The notes: generated from the sequence alone by a model not told the origin. A stretch of 64,000 nucleotides of DNA from Burkholderiaceae bacterium (GCA_016790575.1 JAEUOU010000029.1:124001-188000), one strand, 5' to 3'; positions 34,155-43,174 are shown, counted from the stretch's first letter. Numbers and translations: made by a program.

Positions 34155-35362
34155 CGGTCATGGACTACGACATTCTCATCTCCGGCGCCGGCCCGGCCGG
34201 GTTGTGTCTTGCGCGGGCCCTGTCCGGCTCTGGTCTGTCAATCGCGCTGATCGAGCCGCAGCCTGAACCGGCGCTCCAGGACCCCGCCTTTGACGGCCGG
34301 GAAATTGCGCTGACCCAGCACTCGGCCCAGTTGCTGCGCCGGCTGGGCGTATGGGAACGTTTCGATCCGGCCGATCTGTCGCCCTTGCGCGATGCCCGGG
34401 TGCTCAATGGCGCCTCCCCGTTTGCGATGGTGATCGGACATCAGTTGTCACGCCATGCCGAGCTGGGCTGGCTGGTATCGAACCACCTGATCCGCCGCGC
34501 CGCCTACGCTGCTGTCGCTGAAGCCCGCAGCACCCACGGGGACATCACCCTGATCACCGGCGACAGTGTCAACGGCGTTCACACCGACCGCGACCTGGCC
34601 CAGGTCCGCCTGGCCAGCGGCCGCGAGCTGCGCGCGCGCTTGCTGGTGGCGGCCGACAGCCGCTTCTCTGCGACCCGACGCGCCATGGGAATCGCCGCCG
34701 ATCTGCATGATTTCGGGCGCAGCATGCTGGTGTGTGTGATGACCCATGACGCGCCCCATGACCATGCCGCCTGGGAATGGTTCGATCACGGCCAGACCCT
34801 GGCGCTGCTGCCCATGAACCCCGATCCGGCCAGCGGCCAACACCGGTCTTCCGTGGTTCTGACACTGCCCAGCCAGGAGATCGACCCGATGCTGACGCAG
34901 CCCGCCGCCGATTTCAATCGCGCCATGGCCGAACGTTTCCACCAGCGTCTGGGTGCCATGCAATTGCTCAGCACCCGCCATGTCTATCCGCTGGTGGCGG
35001 TGTACCCGCGCCAGCTGGTCGCCACCCGGTTTGCGTGTGTGGGCGATGCCGCCGTGGGCATGCACCCGGTCACGGCCCACGGTTTCAACTTCGGCCTGCT
35101 GGGCCTGGACAATCTGGCCGGACTGGTACGCGCCGCCCATGCCAGCGGCCGCGACATTGCCAACCCTGCGGATCTGGCCCGCTACGAACAGACCCACCGC
35201 CGCGCCACGCGTCCCTTGTACCTGGCCACCCAGTTCATCACCCGGCTGTACACCGACGAGACACCGCCGGCGCGTCTGCTGCGCAGTGCCGCCTTGCGCC
35301 TGGGTGAACGTTTCACCCCCTTCAAACGGGCGGTCGCGGCCTCCCTGACCGGCGCGCACTGA
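34151..35362 (+). CDS. ubiM: UbiM-type FAD-dependent ubiquinone hydroxylase
   Basis: The 403-residue flavoprotein monooxygenase has the N-terminal dinucleotide motif DILISGAGPAGLCLARALSGSG, the central LLVAADSRFSATRRAMGI (DG-type motif) and the C-terminal FACVGDAAVGMHPVTAHGFNFGLLGLDNLAGL. The GDAA-HPVTAHGFN-type end fits UbiM, a multi-position hydroxylase of ubiquinone biosynthesis, better than UbiH/UbiF/UbiI. It needs molecular oxygen, so control by an Fnr-type site upstream would make sense. The ATGA overlap with the DUF2788 gene sets the start. Confidence 0.82.
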   Translation: MTVMDYDILISGAGPAGLCLARALSGSGLSIALIEPQPEPALQDPAFDGREIALTQHSAQLLRRLGVWERFDPADLSPLRDARVLNGASPFAMVIGHQLSRHAELGWLVSNHLIRRAAYAAVAEARSTHGDITLITGDSVNGVHTDRDLAQVRLASGRELRARLLVAADSRFSATRRAMGIAADLHDFGRSMLVCVMTHDAPHDHAAWEWFDHGQTLALLPMNPDPASGQHRSSVVLTLPSQEIDPMLTQPAADFNRAMAERFHQRLGAMQLLSTRHVYPLVAVYPRQLVATRFACVGDAAVGMHPVTAHGFNFGLLGLDNLAGLVRAAHASGRDIANPADLARYEQTHRRATRPLYLATQFITRLYTDETPPARLLRSAALRLGERFTPFKRAVAASLTGAH

Positions 35363-35398
35363 GCACCGCTGCGCTCGCCGGCGCCTGTCCGTCCGACG

Positions 35399-35800
35399 TC
35401 ACCCGCCCGCGCTCTGGCGGGCTGCCAGCATCGCCGCCATCTGTTGATGCACCCGCTCGATCGCCTTGAGCGGACGGATCATGACCTTGAACTCGGTGAT
35501 CTGGCCCTGGGTATTCCAGCGGATGATGTCGACCCCATTGACCACCACGCCGTCCAGCTCGGTTTCGAACTCGAGCATCGCGTCCGAAGGCCCCCGTATC
35601 TCGCGCACATAACGGAACGACGGCTGGCCCAGTACCTGAAACGCCGCCGCCAGATAGGCCGCGGTCAGTCGTTTGCCCCGTTGCGGGGTATGCACCACCG
35701 GGGAAAGAAACACCGCGTCGTCGGCCAACAGCGCGTCAAGACCGGCGCTGTCGCGGCCGCGCACAACCGCATGCCACCGATCCATGGGATGAAGCTCCAT
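35399..35800 (-). CDS. NTF2-like (SnoaL-fold) protein
   Basis: The 133-residue protein has the NTF2/SnoaL cone fold: MDRWHAVVRGRDSAGLDALLADDAVFLSPVVHTPQRGK at the N-terminus and IIRWNTQGQITEFKVMIRPLKA near the end. Members range from isomerases to binding proteins; the function here is not predictable. AGGAG lies 5 bases ahead of the ATG at 35800, which decides the start against a longer option at 35818. It may be co-transcribed with the upstream hydrolase gene, with a repeat copy between them. Confidence 0.85.
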   Translation of the reverse strand: MELHPMDRWHAVVRGRDSAGLDALLADDAVFLSPVVHTPQRGKRLTAAYLAAAFQVLGQPSFRYVREIRGPSDAMLEFETELDGVVVNGVDIIRWNTQGQITEFKVMIRPLKAIERVHQQMAAMLAARQSAGG

Positions 35801-35826
35801 GCGAACTCCTGTGATCAATCAAAAAA

Positions 35827-35863
35827 CATAGCGAAAAACGACCATTTTTCGCTGGCTATTGGC
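35827..35863 (+). repeat. Dispersed intergenic repeat, copy 6
   Basis: CATAGC, seven bases, GAC, seven bases, CGCTGGCTATTGGC. In this copy AGCGAAAAA and TTTTTCGCT also form a perfect 9-bp stem. It lies between the NTF2-like and hydrolase genes, opposite to their direction. Confidence 0.8.
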
Positions 35864-35884
35864 CAAAAACACCAAAAAATCCCC

Positions 35885-36859
35885 TCAGCGACCCGCGAGG
35901 AAGCCGCGCACCGCCTCTGCCGTGCGCGGCGGGTCTTCCTCATGGGGCACATGGCCCAGATCATCGAACACCACCAGGCGGCTGCCAGGGATATCCCGGG
36001 CAAAACGATGGGCCATCGCCACCGGGATCAGGCGATCGCGGCCCCCCCAGAGGATCAGCGTCGGCTGGCGAATCTCGGGCAGACGTTCCACCGGGCCGGT
36101 ATAGCCTTGCTGCAAACGGTGCGCCAGGGCCGCCCGGTTGCCCTCGCGCAAGGTCAGCTCGAAATATCGGTCGACCAGCTGCGGCGTCACCTTGGTCGGG
36201 TCGCCATACACATTGCGCACGCTGGACTCCACCAGGCCACGGGGCAAAGTCCATTCCATGACCCGGTTGAGCCCCGGTGTCGCAGCGATGCGAAAACCGA
36301 TGGGCACGTTGTCGGAAGACCGATCCAGCTCCAGCGGATAGCCGCTGGCATCGACCAGCACAAGCGCCGCCACCCGATCCGGCGCCGCCAATGCCGTGGT
36401 CCAGGCGATCTGTCCACCCAGCGAATTGCCGGCCAGCGCAAAGCGCCGCACACCGAGTTGATCCAGCGTCGCGAGCACAAACTGCGCATATCGGTCAATG
36501 CGGTAGTCATGCGCCGGATCAGGCCCGGTGAGGCCAAAACCCGGCAGATCAAAGCGGATCACCCGGCGCTCCCGGCCCAGCGCCGCAACCCACCCGTCCC
36601 AGGTGTGCAGGCTGGCCGACGTTCCGTGCAACAAAACCAGTGGCAAGGGCGCCTCGGCGCCGGGCGGGCTGCGCGGCCCCTCGTCGCGCAGATGCACCGA
36701 CAACGGTCCCACCGGCACAAACCGGGACGGCGCATTCGCCCAGCGAACACTGAGCGCCTGAACCGTTTGGTCTGGAGCCCAGGTGGCCACCACCGCGGCT
36801 CCGGAAAAAAACACCACCGCCCCCAATACCAGGGCCAACGATTTCCACAACAGTTTCAT
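35885..36859 (-). CDS. Alpha/beta hydrolase with N-terminal membrane anchor
   Basis: The 324-residue protein starts with an uncleaved helix or signal segment (LALVLGAVVFFSGAAVVATW), then an alpha/beta hydrolase fold. The oxyanion motif is LVLLHGTSASLHTWDGW, the nucleophile elbow is FALAGNSLGGQIAW, the acid lies in LILWGGRDRLIP and the His in DDLGHVPHEEDP. Its activity (esterase, lipase or C-C hydrolase) is unknown. It probably faces the periplasm. The start at 36859 gives the anchor directly after MKLLWKS. Confidence 0.9.
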   Translation of the reverse strand: MKLLWKSLALVLGAVVFFSGAAVVATWAPDQTVQALSVRWANAPSRFVPVGPLSVHLRDEGPRSPPGAEAPLPLVLLHGTSASLHTWDGWVAALGRERRVIRFDLPGFGLTGPDPAHDYRIDRYAQFVLATLDQLGVRRFALAGNSLGGQIAWTTALAAPDRVAALVLVDASGYPLELDRSSDNVPIGFRIAATPGLNRVMEWTLPRGLVESSVRNVYGDPTKVTPQLVDRYFELTLREGNRAALAHRLQQGYTGPVERLPEIRQPTLILWGGRDRLIPVAMAHRFARDIPGSRLVVFDDLGHVPHEEDPPRTAEAVRGFLAGR

Positions 36860-36904
36860 GCGCGCGACTCTAGGCCACCAAGGGCCGGCCGTCAAAGCAC
36901 AAAC

Positions 36905-36972
36905 TTGTGGATAAAAGCCGGACAAATGACCACTTGTCCACAGACTGCCATGCCGCCGCCGACTTATCCAGA
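36905..36972. promoter_or_regulatory. Cluster of three DnaA-box-like sequences
   Basis: TTGTGGATAA (36905-36914) is the exact complement of the DnaA box TTATCCACA plus one base. TTGTCCACA (36934-36942) and TTATCCAGA (36964-36972) each have one mismatch. They could bind DnaA, as part of an origin, a titration site or a regulatory site. Confidence 0.45.
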
Positions 36973-37177
36973 AAGGCCGTGCACCTCCCGGACGCCTGCA
37001 ACACAGCCTTACCCCGTTGGCAACACCTTGTCACGAAACGGAAATGAAGGCTTGTCCCCACCCATGCGGGCGCTCTACTACTACGACTATTCAGTGATAG
37101 AAACCTGTAAGAACAACAGCCAGGGAAAAATTCCGGTCGCGCGGCAGTCCGCCGGCCTCAGACCCACTGGCCCGGAT

Positions 37178-37191
37178 TTGCTTCAGATCAA
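37178..37191. promoter_or_regulatory. Fnr-like box upstream of the deacetylase-family gene
   Basis: TTGCTTCAGATCAA matches TTGAT-N4-ATCAA with one change. CAGAAT (37214-37219) starts 29.5 bases from its centre, again class II spacing, although the -10 match is modest. Confidence 0.45.
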
Positions 37192-37257
37192 GAAAATGAG
37201 GGGTTCCCGGAACCAGAATCAGGGTTTCCCCTGAATTCCTACAATCGGAGACAAACC

Positions 37258-38184
37258 GTGTTAGCCGCATTCATCAGCCATCCCGACTGTGCCCGCCACG
37301 AAATGGGCCCCCATCACCCCGAATGCCCGGAACGCCTGGGCGCCATCACCGATCACCTGCTGATCAAAGGCTTGCTCGACTACATGATTCCGTACGACGC
37401 GCCACTGGCCACTGAAGAGCAGCTCGGTCGGGCCCATTCGTCGCTATACGTCCGTGAGATCTTTGAAGCCTCCCCGGCGGAGGGCTATCACCATGTGGAT
37501 CCGGACACCAACATGAACCCCCACACCCTGCAAGCGGCTCGCCGGGCCGCTGGTGCGGCGGTCCATGCGGTCGATCTGGTCATCGCCGGCAAGGCATCCA
37601 CCGCGTTCTGCAATGTGCGCCCCCCGGGCCACCATGCCGAACATGATGCGGCGATGGGCTTTTGCTTTTTCAACAACGCGGCCGTCGGCATACGCCATGC
37701 GCTGGATGTGCACGGTCTGCAGCGGGTGGCACTGATCGACTTCGATGTCCACCATGGCAACGGCAGTGAAGACATCTTCAAGGGCGACGAACGGGTGCTG
37801 ATGTGCTCGATCTTCGAAAAAGGCCTGTACCCCTTCAACGGCGAAGAGGCCAAGGGCCCGAACATGGTCAACGTCGGCCTGCCCAGCCGCTCCGGGGGGG
37901 ACAAGTTCCGCGAAGCCGTGGTGCGCGAATGGCTGCCGGCCCTGGAGGCTTTCAAACCACAACTTGTGGTCATTTCCGCCGGTTTCGACGCCCACCGGGA
38001 AGACGACATGGGCAACCTCGGACTGGTGGAAGCCGACTATGAATGGGTCACCCGGGAACTGGTTTCCCTGGCCGCCCGCCACAGTCACGGTCGCGTGGTA
38101 TCGTGCCTTGAAGGTGGTTATGTACTCAGCCCGCTGGCGCGCAGCGTCGCGGCCCACGTCAAGGTGCTGATTGGCGCCGACTGA
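37258..38184 (+). CDS. Histone-deacetylase-family (acetoin utilisation type) protein
   Basis: The 308-residue Zn-dependent deacylase belongs to the class II HDAC/AcuC/acetylpolyamine amidohydrolase family. Active-site blocks are intact: RPPGHHAEHDAAMGFCFFNN (His-His charge relay), IDFDVHHGNG (metal Asp and His), SAGFDAHREDDMGNL (metal Asp) and LEGGYVLSPLA. It may deacetylate lysines or small acetylamines. The next gene encodes a GNAT-linked acyl-CoA-ligase-family protein, an acetyltransferase/deacetylase pairing. The start is a GTG with GGAGA 6 bases ahead. Confidence 0.93.
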   Translation: MLAAFISHPDCARHEMGPHHPECPERLGAITDHLLIKGLLDYMIPYDAPLATEEQLGRAHSSLYVREIFEASPAEGYHHVDPDTNMNPHTLQAARRAAGAAVHAVDLVIAGKASTAFCNVRPPGHHAEHDAAMGFCFFNNAAVGIRHALDVHGLQRVALIDFDVHHGNGSEDIFKGDERVLMCSIFEKGLYPFNGEEAKGPNMVNVGLPSRSGGDKFREAVVREWLPALEAFKPQLVVISAGFDAHREDDMGNLGLVEADYEWVTRELVSLAARHSHGRVVSCLEGGYVLSPLARSVAAHVKVLIGAD

Positions 38185-38231
38185 CGGACAACTGGTGCCC
38201 GCCAGGCTGCAGAGTCCGGACGGGTATGTGA

Positions 38232-40922
38232 ATGGACAAGCATTACCTCACACCGCTTTTTTCCCCCGAAACCATCGCTGTTTTTGCCGGCCGGATCGAC
38301 GAACCGGAAACCCAGACCGCCCATGCCCGGGCGCTGGTCCAGTCCCTCACCGCCCAGCGCTTTTCCGGTACGCTGGTTTTCCTGGACATCCACACCAGCG
38401 GCACCTTGGCCGATCTGGCCCAGACCCGGGCCGACCTGGCCATCATCGCCTTGTCCGGCGACGAGGTGATGGCCGCGCTGGAAGTGGCCGGTCGCATCCG
38501 CTGCCGCGCTGCGCTGATCATCAGCTCAGGCATTTCGGCGGCCCAGGCCGCTGATCTACAGCAACTCGCCCGGCGCTATGACATCCAGCTGCTGGGCCCC
38601 AATTGTGTAGGTATCCAGCGGCCGCGTGCCCTGCTCAACGCTAGTGTTGCGGGCGCGCTGGCAGCGGTCGGTCCCCTGGCGCTGGTGTCGCAGTCGGGGG
38701 CACTGACTTCTTCGATCCTGGACTGGGCGCGCCAGAACGGGGTGGGCTTTTCCACCGTGGTTTCCCTGGGGCCGAATACCGATGTGGACATCGCCCAGGT
38801 GCTGGATTTCCTAGCCTCGGACGCCCAGACCCACAGCATCGTGGTCTATCTGGAAGGGATTTCCAGCGCACGCCGATTCATGAGCGCGCTGCGCGCGGCC
38901 GCCAATGCCAAACCCGTGGTGATTCTCAAGGCGGGCCGCAAACAGGCCGGCAATGAAGCGGCCAGAACCCACAGCGGAGCCATCGTGGGCAGTGACGAGG
39001 TGTTTGACGCGGCATTGCGACGAGCTGGCGCCGTGCGGGTGCGCAGCTTCGTGCAGTTGTTCTCCGCCGCAAAATGCCTGGCGTCGCGTTATCGCCCGGT
39101 CGGCAAACGGCTGGCCATCATCACCAACGGTGGTGGTCCTGGTGTCCTGGCGGCCGACTGGGTCAGTGAAATCCACCTGCAACTGGGACGTCTGTCACCC
39201 CAGGTGGCGGGCGCCCTGCGCGAGAAACTGCCACCACTGGCCTCGCTGACTGACCTGATCGATCTGTCCGAAGAAGCGGGTGCGGACCACTACCGCGCCG
39301 CCATTGATGCCGCCGGCAGCGACCCGCAGATCGACGGCATTCTGGTGGTGTTCTCGCCCAAGGCCGGGATCGATGGCACGGCGGTCGCCCAGGCGATGGC
39401 CGAGTTGAGAAAACGGCTGAGCAAACCGCTGATCAGTTGCTGGATGGGTGATGCGTCGGTCGGTGAAGCCCGTGCGGTGCTCGCCACCGCGCTGATCCCG
39501 ACTTTTCGCACCCCGGAGGCTGCCGTCGGGGCGTTCGGCAACATTGCCAGCTTCTACCAGAACCAGCAGTTGCTGCAGCAGACGCCGCCGCCGCTGTCGT
39601 CGCTGGCGCAGCCTGATATCGAAGGGGCCCGGCTGCTGATCGAAAGTGTGCTGGCCGAACGCCGCAAGGTACTGACCGAAATGGAATCGAAAGCGCTGCT
39701 GTCGGCTTTCCATATCCCGGTAACCCAGACCATCCTGGCCCGCAGCGCCAATGAGGCGATGATGATTGCTGCGCAACTGGGTTTCCCGGTGGCGCTGAAG
39801 ATCGATTCGCCCGATATCAGCCACAAGTCCGACGTCAACGGCGTGGCGCTCAATGTCGCCAATGCGGTGGCCGTGCGGGATACCTTCAACGACATGATGC
39901 AGCAGGTCTCCCGCCTGCAGCCGGGCGCCCGCATCAACGGCGTGACGGTGCAGAAAATGGCGCGCCAGCGCCGCGGACGTGAAATCTACATCGGTCTGGT
40001 GACCGACGATCCGTTCGGTCCGGTCATTGCCTTCGGGGCCGGCGGCACCATGATCGAGCTGATCAACGACCGGGCCATGGAACTGCCGCCACTGAACCAG
40101 TTCCTGGCGCGCCGGCTGATCGACCGCGCCCGGGTGTCCGAAACCCTGGGCGAGTGGCGCGGTGCCAGCGCCGTCGACATGGACACGCTGGAACAGGTGC
40201 TGCTGCGGGTTTCGGAAATGGTCTGTGAACTGCCCCAGCTGCGCGAGATGGACATCAACCCCATCATCGTCGACGAATCCGGTGCCGTGGCCGTGGACGC
40301 CCGCATCCTGATCGACTCTGCGCCCCAGCCCACCGACGGCCGCGGGCGTGATTACAACCACCTGGCCATCCTGCCCTACCCGGCGCGTTATGAACAGGTA
40401 TGGCCCCTGCGCGGTGGCGGCGAATACACCATCCGCCCGATCCACCCGGATGATGCGCAGATGCTGCAGGACCTGATGCACCACCTGTCACCGGAAAGCC
40501 GCTATTTCCGCTTTGTCTCTTCCATCAGCGAACTGCCGCCGGCGATGTTGTCGCGCTTCACCCTGATCGACTACGACCGCGAAATGGCCCTGGTCGCCGT
40601 GGTGCGCGAGCGCAAGATCGCCGAGGATGGCGAAATCACCGAAACCGAACGGATCGTTGGTGTGTCGCGCTACGTGACCAACCCGGACAAATCCAGTTGC
40701 GAGTTCTCTCTGGTGGTGGCCGACGATTTCGGCGGCAAAGGTCTGGGTTCACGCCTGATGCTCAGCATCATGGACGTCGCCCGTGACAAAGGGCTGTCCG
40801 AAATCGAAGGTCTGGTGCTGACCAACAACGCCCCCATGCTCAAGCTGATGGCCAGCCTGGGTTACACCATCAAGTCCTTCGCGGAAGACCCGGACTTCCG
40901 TCTGGTCACCCATTCACTCTGA
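38232..40922 (+). CDS. Acyl-CoA synthetase (NDP-forming)/GNAT protein acetyltransferase (Pat-like)
   Basis: The 896-residue protein has the domain order of Pat/PatZ (YfiQ) lysine acetyltransferases: CoA-binding (1-130), succinyl-CoA-synthetase-like (150-460), ATP-grasp (490-710) and a C-terminal GNAT domain (735-896). GNAT motif A is DDFGGKGLGSRLML. The ligase part keeps a His (H247 in ARTHSGAIVGSDE) at the place of the phospho-His of ADP-forming acetyl-CoA synthetases, so ligase activity may not be lost. Pat enzymes acetylate acetyl-CoA synthetase and other proteins. It follows the deacetylase-family gene by 47 bp, likely one operon. Confidence 0.92.
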   Translation: MDKHYLTPLFSPETIAVFAGRIDEPETQTAHARALVQSLTAQRFSGTLVFLDIHTSGTLADLAQTRADLAIIALSGDEVMAALEVAGRIRCRAALIISSGISAAQAADLQQLARRYDIQLLGPNCVGIQRPRALLNASVAGALAAVGPLALVSQSGALTSSILDWARQNGVGFSTVVSLGPNTDVDIAQVLDFLASDAQTHSIVVYLEGISSARRFMSALRAAANAKPVVILKAGRKQAGNEAARTHSGAIVGSDEVFDAALRRAGAVRVRSFVQLFSAAKCLASRYRPVGKRLAIITNGGGPGVLAADWVSEIHLQLGRLSPQVAGALREKLPPLASLTDLIDLSEEAGADHYRAAIDAAGSDPQIDGILVVFSPKAGIDGTAVAQAMAELRKRLSKPLISCWMGDASVGEARAVLATALIPTFRTPEAAVGAFGNIASFYQNQQLLQQTPPPLSSLAQPDIEGARLLIESVLAERRKVLTEMESKALLSAFHIPVTQTILARSANEAMMIAAQLGFPVALKIDSPDISHKSDVNGVALNVANAVAVRDTFNDMMQQVSRLQPGARINGVTVQKMARQRRGREIYIGLVTDDPFGPVIAFGAGGTMIELINDRAMELPPLNQFLARRLIDRARVSETLGEWRGASAVDMDTLEQVLLRVSEMVCELPQLREMDINPIIVDESGAVAVDARILIDSAPQPTDGRGRDYNHLAILPYPARYEQVWPLRGGGEYTIRPIHPDDAQMLQDLMHHLSPESRYFRFVSSISELPPAMLSRFTLIDYDREMALVAVVRERKIAEDGEITETERIVGVSRYVTNPDKSSCEFSLVVADDFGGKGLGSRLMLSIMDVARDKGLSEIEGLVLTNNAPMLKLMASLGYTIKSFAEDPDFRLVTHSL

Positions 40923-40926
40923 TATT

Positions 40927-40963
40927 CATAGCTGAAAGTCACCTTTTTACGATGGGTATCGGC
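40927..40963 (+). repeat. Dispersed intergenic repeat, copy 7
   Basis: CATAGC, seven bases, CAC in place of GAC, seven bases, CGATGGGTATCGGC. It begins 4 bp after the acetyltransferase stop and lies between co-directional genes. Confidence 0.75.
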
Positions 40964-41055
40964 ATAAACGCGCTGAAACCGGCCCGGGGAAGGCCGCCCC
41001 GGGCTGCCGGTACCCGTCCCACTGCTACACTGCCGCGCTTTTCCCCCAACCGCTG

Positions 41056-41820
41056 ATGTCCCACGCTGCCTCCGCAACCACGCCGGCCACCTTCGAAATC
41101 AAGAGCGCCGTTTTGCCGCTGGTGGCCGTCTTGCTCAAATCAGCCGATCTGGCCGCGCTTGCGGCGGAACTGTCGCAACGTTGGGCGGACACGCCGGATT
41201 TTTTTGACGGTGATCCGGTGGTGCTGGATCTGTCCCACCTGCCGCCGCCGGCAGACGGTACGGCCGCCCCCCCCATCGACTTTGCTGCCCTGATGGCGCT
41301 GCTGCGGCAATGGCGGCTTGAACCGCTTGCGGTACGCGGCGCAACTGCGGCGCAGATGCAGCAGGCCCGCGCAGCCGGTCTGGTTGCTGCCACCGATGCC
41401 CGCGATTTGCCGCCGCCACCGGCCCCGTCGGTGCTGAGTGTGGCCCCCGTCGCGCCAGCGCCGGCGGTGCCGTCGTCGGCGCTGGTCATCGACCGGCCTT
41501 TGCGCTCCGGTCAGCAGGTTTATGCCCGGGGCCGGGACCTGGTGGTGCTGGCCATGGTCAATGCGGGCGCCGAAGTCATTGCCGATGGCAGCATCCATGT
41601 CTACGCACCATTGCGAGGCAAAGCCATGGCGGGGGTGCGGGGCGATGCCGAGGCCCGCATCTTTACCCTGGGCCTGGAGCCCGAACTGGTCTCGATTGCC
41701 GGTGTCTACCGCACCAGCGAAACCCCCTGGCCCGACAACGTGCGGGGCAAAGCGGCCCAGATCCGCTTGCGCAGCGGCCCCGACGGGGACCGGCTGATCC
41801 TCGAAACACTCAACCCCTGA
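41056..41820 (+). CDS. minC: Septum site-determining protein MinC
   Basis: The 254-residue inhibitor of FtsZ has a short N-terminal domain (FEIKSAVLPLVAVLLKSADLAAL) and a C-terminal beta-helix domain (RSGQQVYARGRDLVVLAMVNAGAEVIADGSIHVYAPLRGKAMAGV-type block, residues 150-200) that dimerises and binds MinD. A Pro/Ala-rich linker (residues 117-140) joins them. It leads the minCDE operon; minD starts 44 bp later. Confidence 0.95.
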   Translation: MSHAASATTPATFEIKSAVLPLVAVLLKSADLAALAAELSQRWADTPDFFDGDPVVLDLSHLPPPADGTAAPPIDFAALMALLRQWRLEPLAVRGATAAQMQQARAAGLVAATDARDLPPPPAPSVLSVAPVAPAPAVPSSALVIDRPLRSGQQVYARGRDLVVLAMVNAGAEVIADGSIHVYAPLRGKAMAGVRGDAEARIFTLGLEPELVSIAGVYRTSETPWPDNVRGKAAQIRLRSGPDGDRLILETLNP

Positions 41821-41864
41821 AGCCGAGGCTTTCTCCCGGCGCCCTTTGGAAAGATGGACTCGAA

Positions 41865-42680
41865 ATGACCCGAATTGTTGTTGTGACCTCCGGCAAAGGC
41901 GGGGTGGGCAAAACCACCACCAGCGCCAGCTTTGCCGCCGGCCTGGCCCTGCGCGGCCACAAGACGGCCGTGATCGACTTCGACGTGGGCCTGCGCAACC
42001 TGGACCTGATCATGGGCTGCGAGCGGCGGGTGGTCTACGACCTGATCAACGTCATCCATGGCGAGGCCAACCTCAACCAGGCGCTGATCAAGGACAAGCA
42101 GTGCGAAAACCTGTTTGTGCTGGCCGCCAGCCAGACGCGCGACAAGGACGCCCTGACCCAGGACGGCGTGGAAAAAGTGCTGGCCGACCTGGCCGGCATG
42201 GGCTTCGAGTACATCGTCTGCGACTCGCCCGCCGGCATCGAAACCGGCGCGCTGATGGCCATGCACTACGCCGACGAGGCGCTGGTGGTGACTAACCCCG
42301 AGGTCTCCAGCGTGCGCGACTCCGACCGCATCCTGGGCATGCTGGGCAGCAAGACCCGGCGCGCCATCGAGGGCAAGGAACCGATCAAGGAGCATCTGCT
42401 GATCACCCGCTACAACCCCGGCCGGGTCGCCGAAGGCCAGATGCTGAGCTTGGAAGACATTCAGGACATCCTGCGCATCCCGCTCATCGGTGTGATTCCC
42501 GAGAGTGAGAACGTGCTCACGGCATCCAACCAGGGCACACCGGCCATTCACCTCAAGGGCACCGATGTCGCCGAAGCCTATGGCGACGTGGTCGACCGCT
42601 TCCTCGGTGCCGACAAGCCGTTGCGCTTCATCGACGCGGCCAAACCCGGCCTGCTCAAGCGCCTGTTCGGCAGAAAGTGA
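41865..42680 (+). CDS. minD: Septum site-determining ATPase MinD
   Basis: The 271-residue ParA-type ATPase recruits MinC to the membrane and oscillates with MinE. The deviant Walker A motif is [20 protein letters not shown], switch regions are [14 protein letters not shown] and [15 protein letters not shown], and the C-terminal amphipathic membrane-targeting helix ends in [12 protein letters not shown]. It lies 7 bp before minE. Confidence 0.97.
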   Translation: MTRIVVVTSGKGGVGKTTTSASFAAGLALRGHKTAVIDFDVGLRNLDLIMGCERRVVYDLINVIHGEANLNQALIKDKQCENLFVLAASQTRDKDALTQDGVEKVLADLAGMGFEYIVCDSPAGIETGALMAMHYADEALVVTNPEVSSVRDSDRILGMLGSKTRRAIEGKEPIKEHLLITRYNPGRVAEGQMLSLEDIQDILRIPLIGVIPESENVLTASNQGTPAIHLKGTDVAEAYGDVVDRFLGADKPLRFIDAAKPGLLKRLFGRK

Positions 42681-42687
42681 AGTGAGC

Positions 42688-42948
42688 ATGTCCTTTCTGT
42701 CCTTCCTGCTGGGCGAGAAGAAGAAGACCGCCAGCGTCGCCAAGGAACGGCTTCAGATCATCCTGGCGCACGAACGCGCGGGCCGCAGCGCCGCCGAGCC
42801 CGATTACCTGCCCGCACTGCAGCGTGATCTGGTGGCGGTGATCGGCAAGTACATCAAGATCAATCCCGACGACATCAAGGTCCAGCTCGAACGCCAGGAC
42901 AACCTGGAAGTGCTGGAAGTGAAGATCGAGCTGCCCGACAGCCGCTGA
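42688..42948 (+). CDS. minE: Cell division topological specificity factor MinE
   Basis: The 86-residue protein releases MinD from the membrane by stimulating its ATPase. It starts with the membrane-binding segment [23 protein letters not shown]-type helix (residues 1-23), followed by IILAHERAG, the MinD-binding stretch, and the dimerisation domain ending [20 protein letters not shown]. Length and order are normal for the family. Confidence 0.96.
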   Translation: MSFLSFLLGEKKKTASVAKERLQIILAHERAGRSAAEPDYLPALQRDLVAVIGKYIKINPDDIKVQLERQDNLEVLEVKIELPDSR

Positions 42949-43075
42949 AATTCGACCCGACCACCCCGGCGGGGACTGGCAGAAAATTCAAGTCCCTGAT
43001 AAAGTTTCGGGTTTTCCCGTAGTTTGGGGATGATTTGCTTTGCGCTGCCGCTGCAGGCCGGAGCAGAAACGTATG

Positions 43076-43108
43076 ACCGCCGCCTTCGACTGGCTGTTCG
43101 ACGGCGGT
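43076..43108 (+). promoter_or_regulatory. Hairpin in the infA leader
   Basis: ACCGCCG and CGGCGGT pair around a 19-base loop, about 65 bases before the infA ATG. It lies in a 226-bp gap after minE and could influence IF-1 expression. A short in-frame extension of infA also crosses it but looks non-coding. Confidence 0.4.
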
Positions 43109-43174
43109 GTGTGGCGCACCCGGTGGCATCGCGGCTTGCCCCATCGCGCAGAACTCGGAAAAGGAATCTGCTCC

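Larger units (their letters stand above)
36860..37257. other. 398-bp intergenic region with DnaA-box-like sites
   Basis: This is the longest gene-free stretch. It holds three DnaA-box-like 9-mers within 70 bp (36905-36972) and an Fnr-like box (37178-37191) upstream of the deacetylase-family gene. Apart from these and a possible TACAAT -10 at 37240, I see no gene or RNA in it. Confidence 0.65.
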
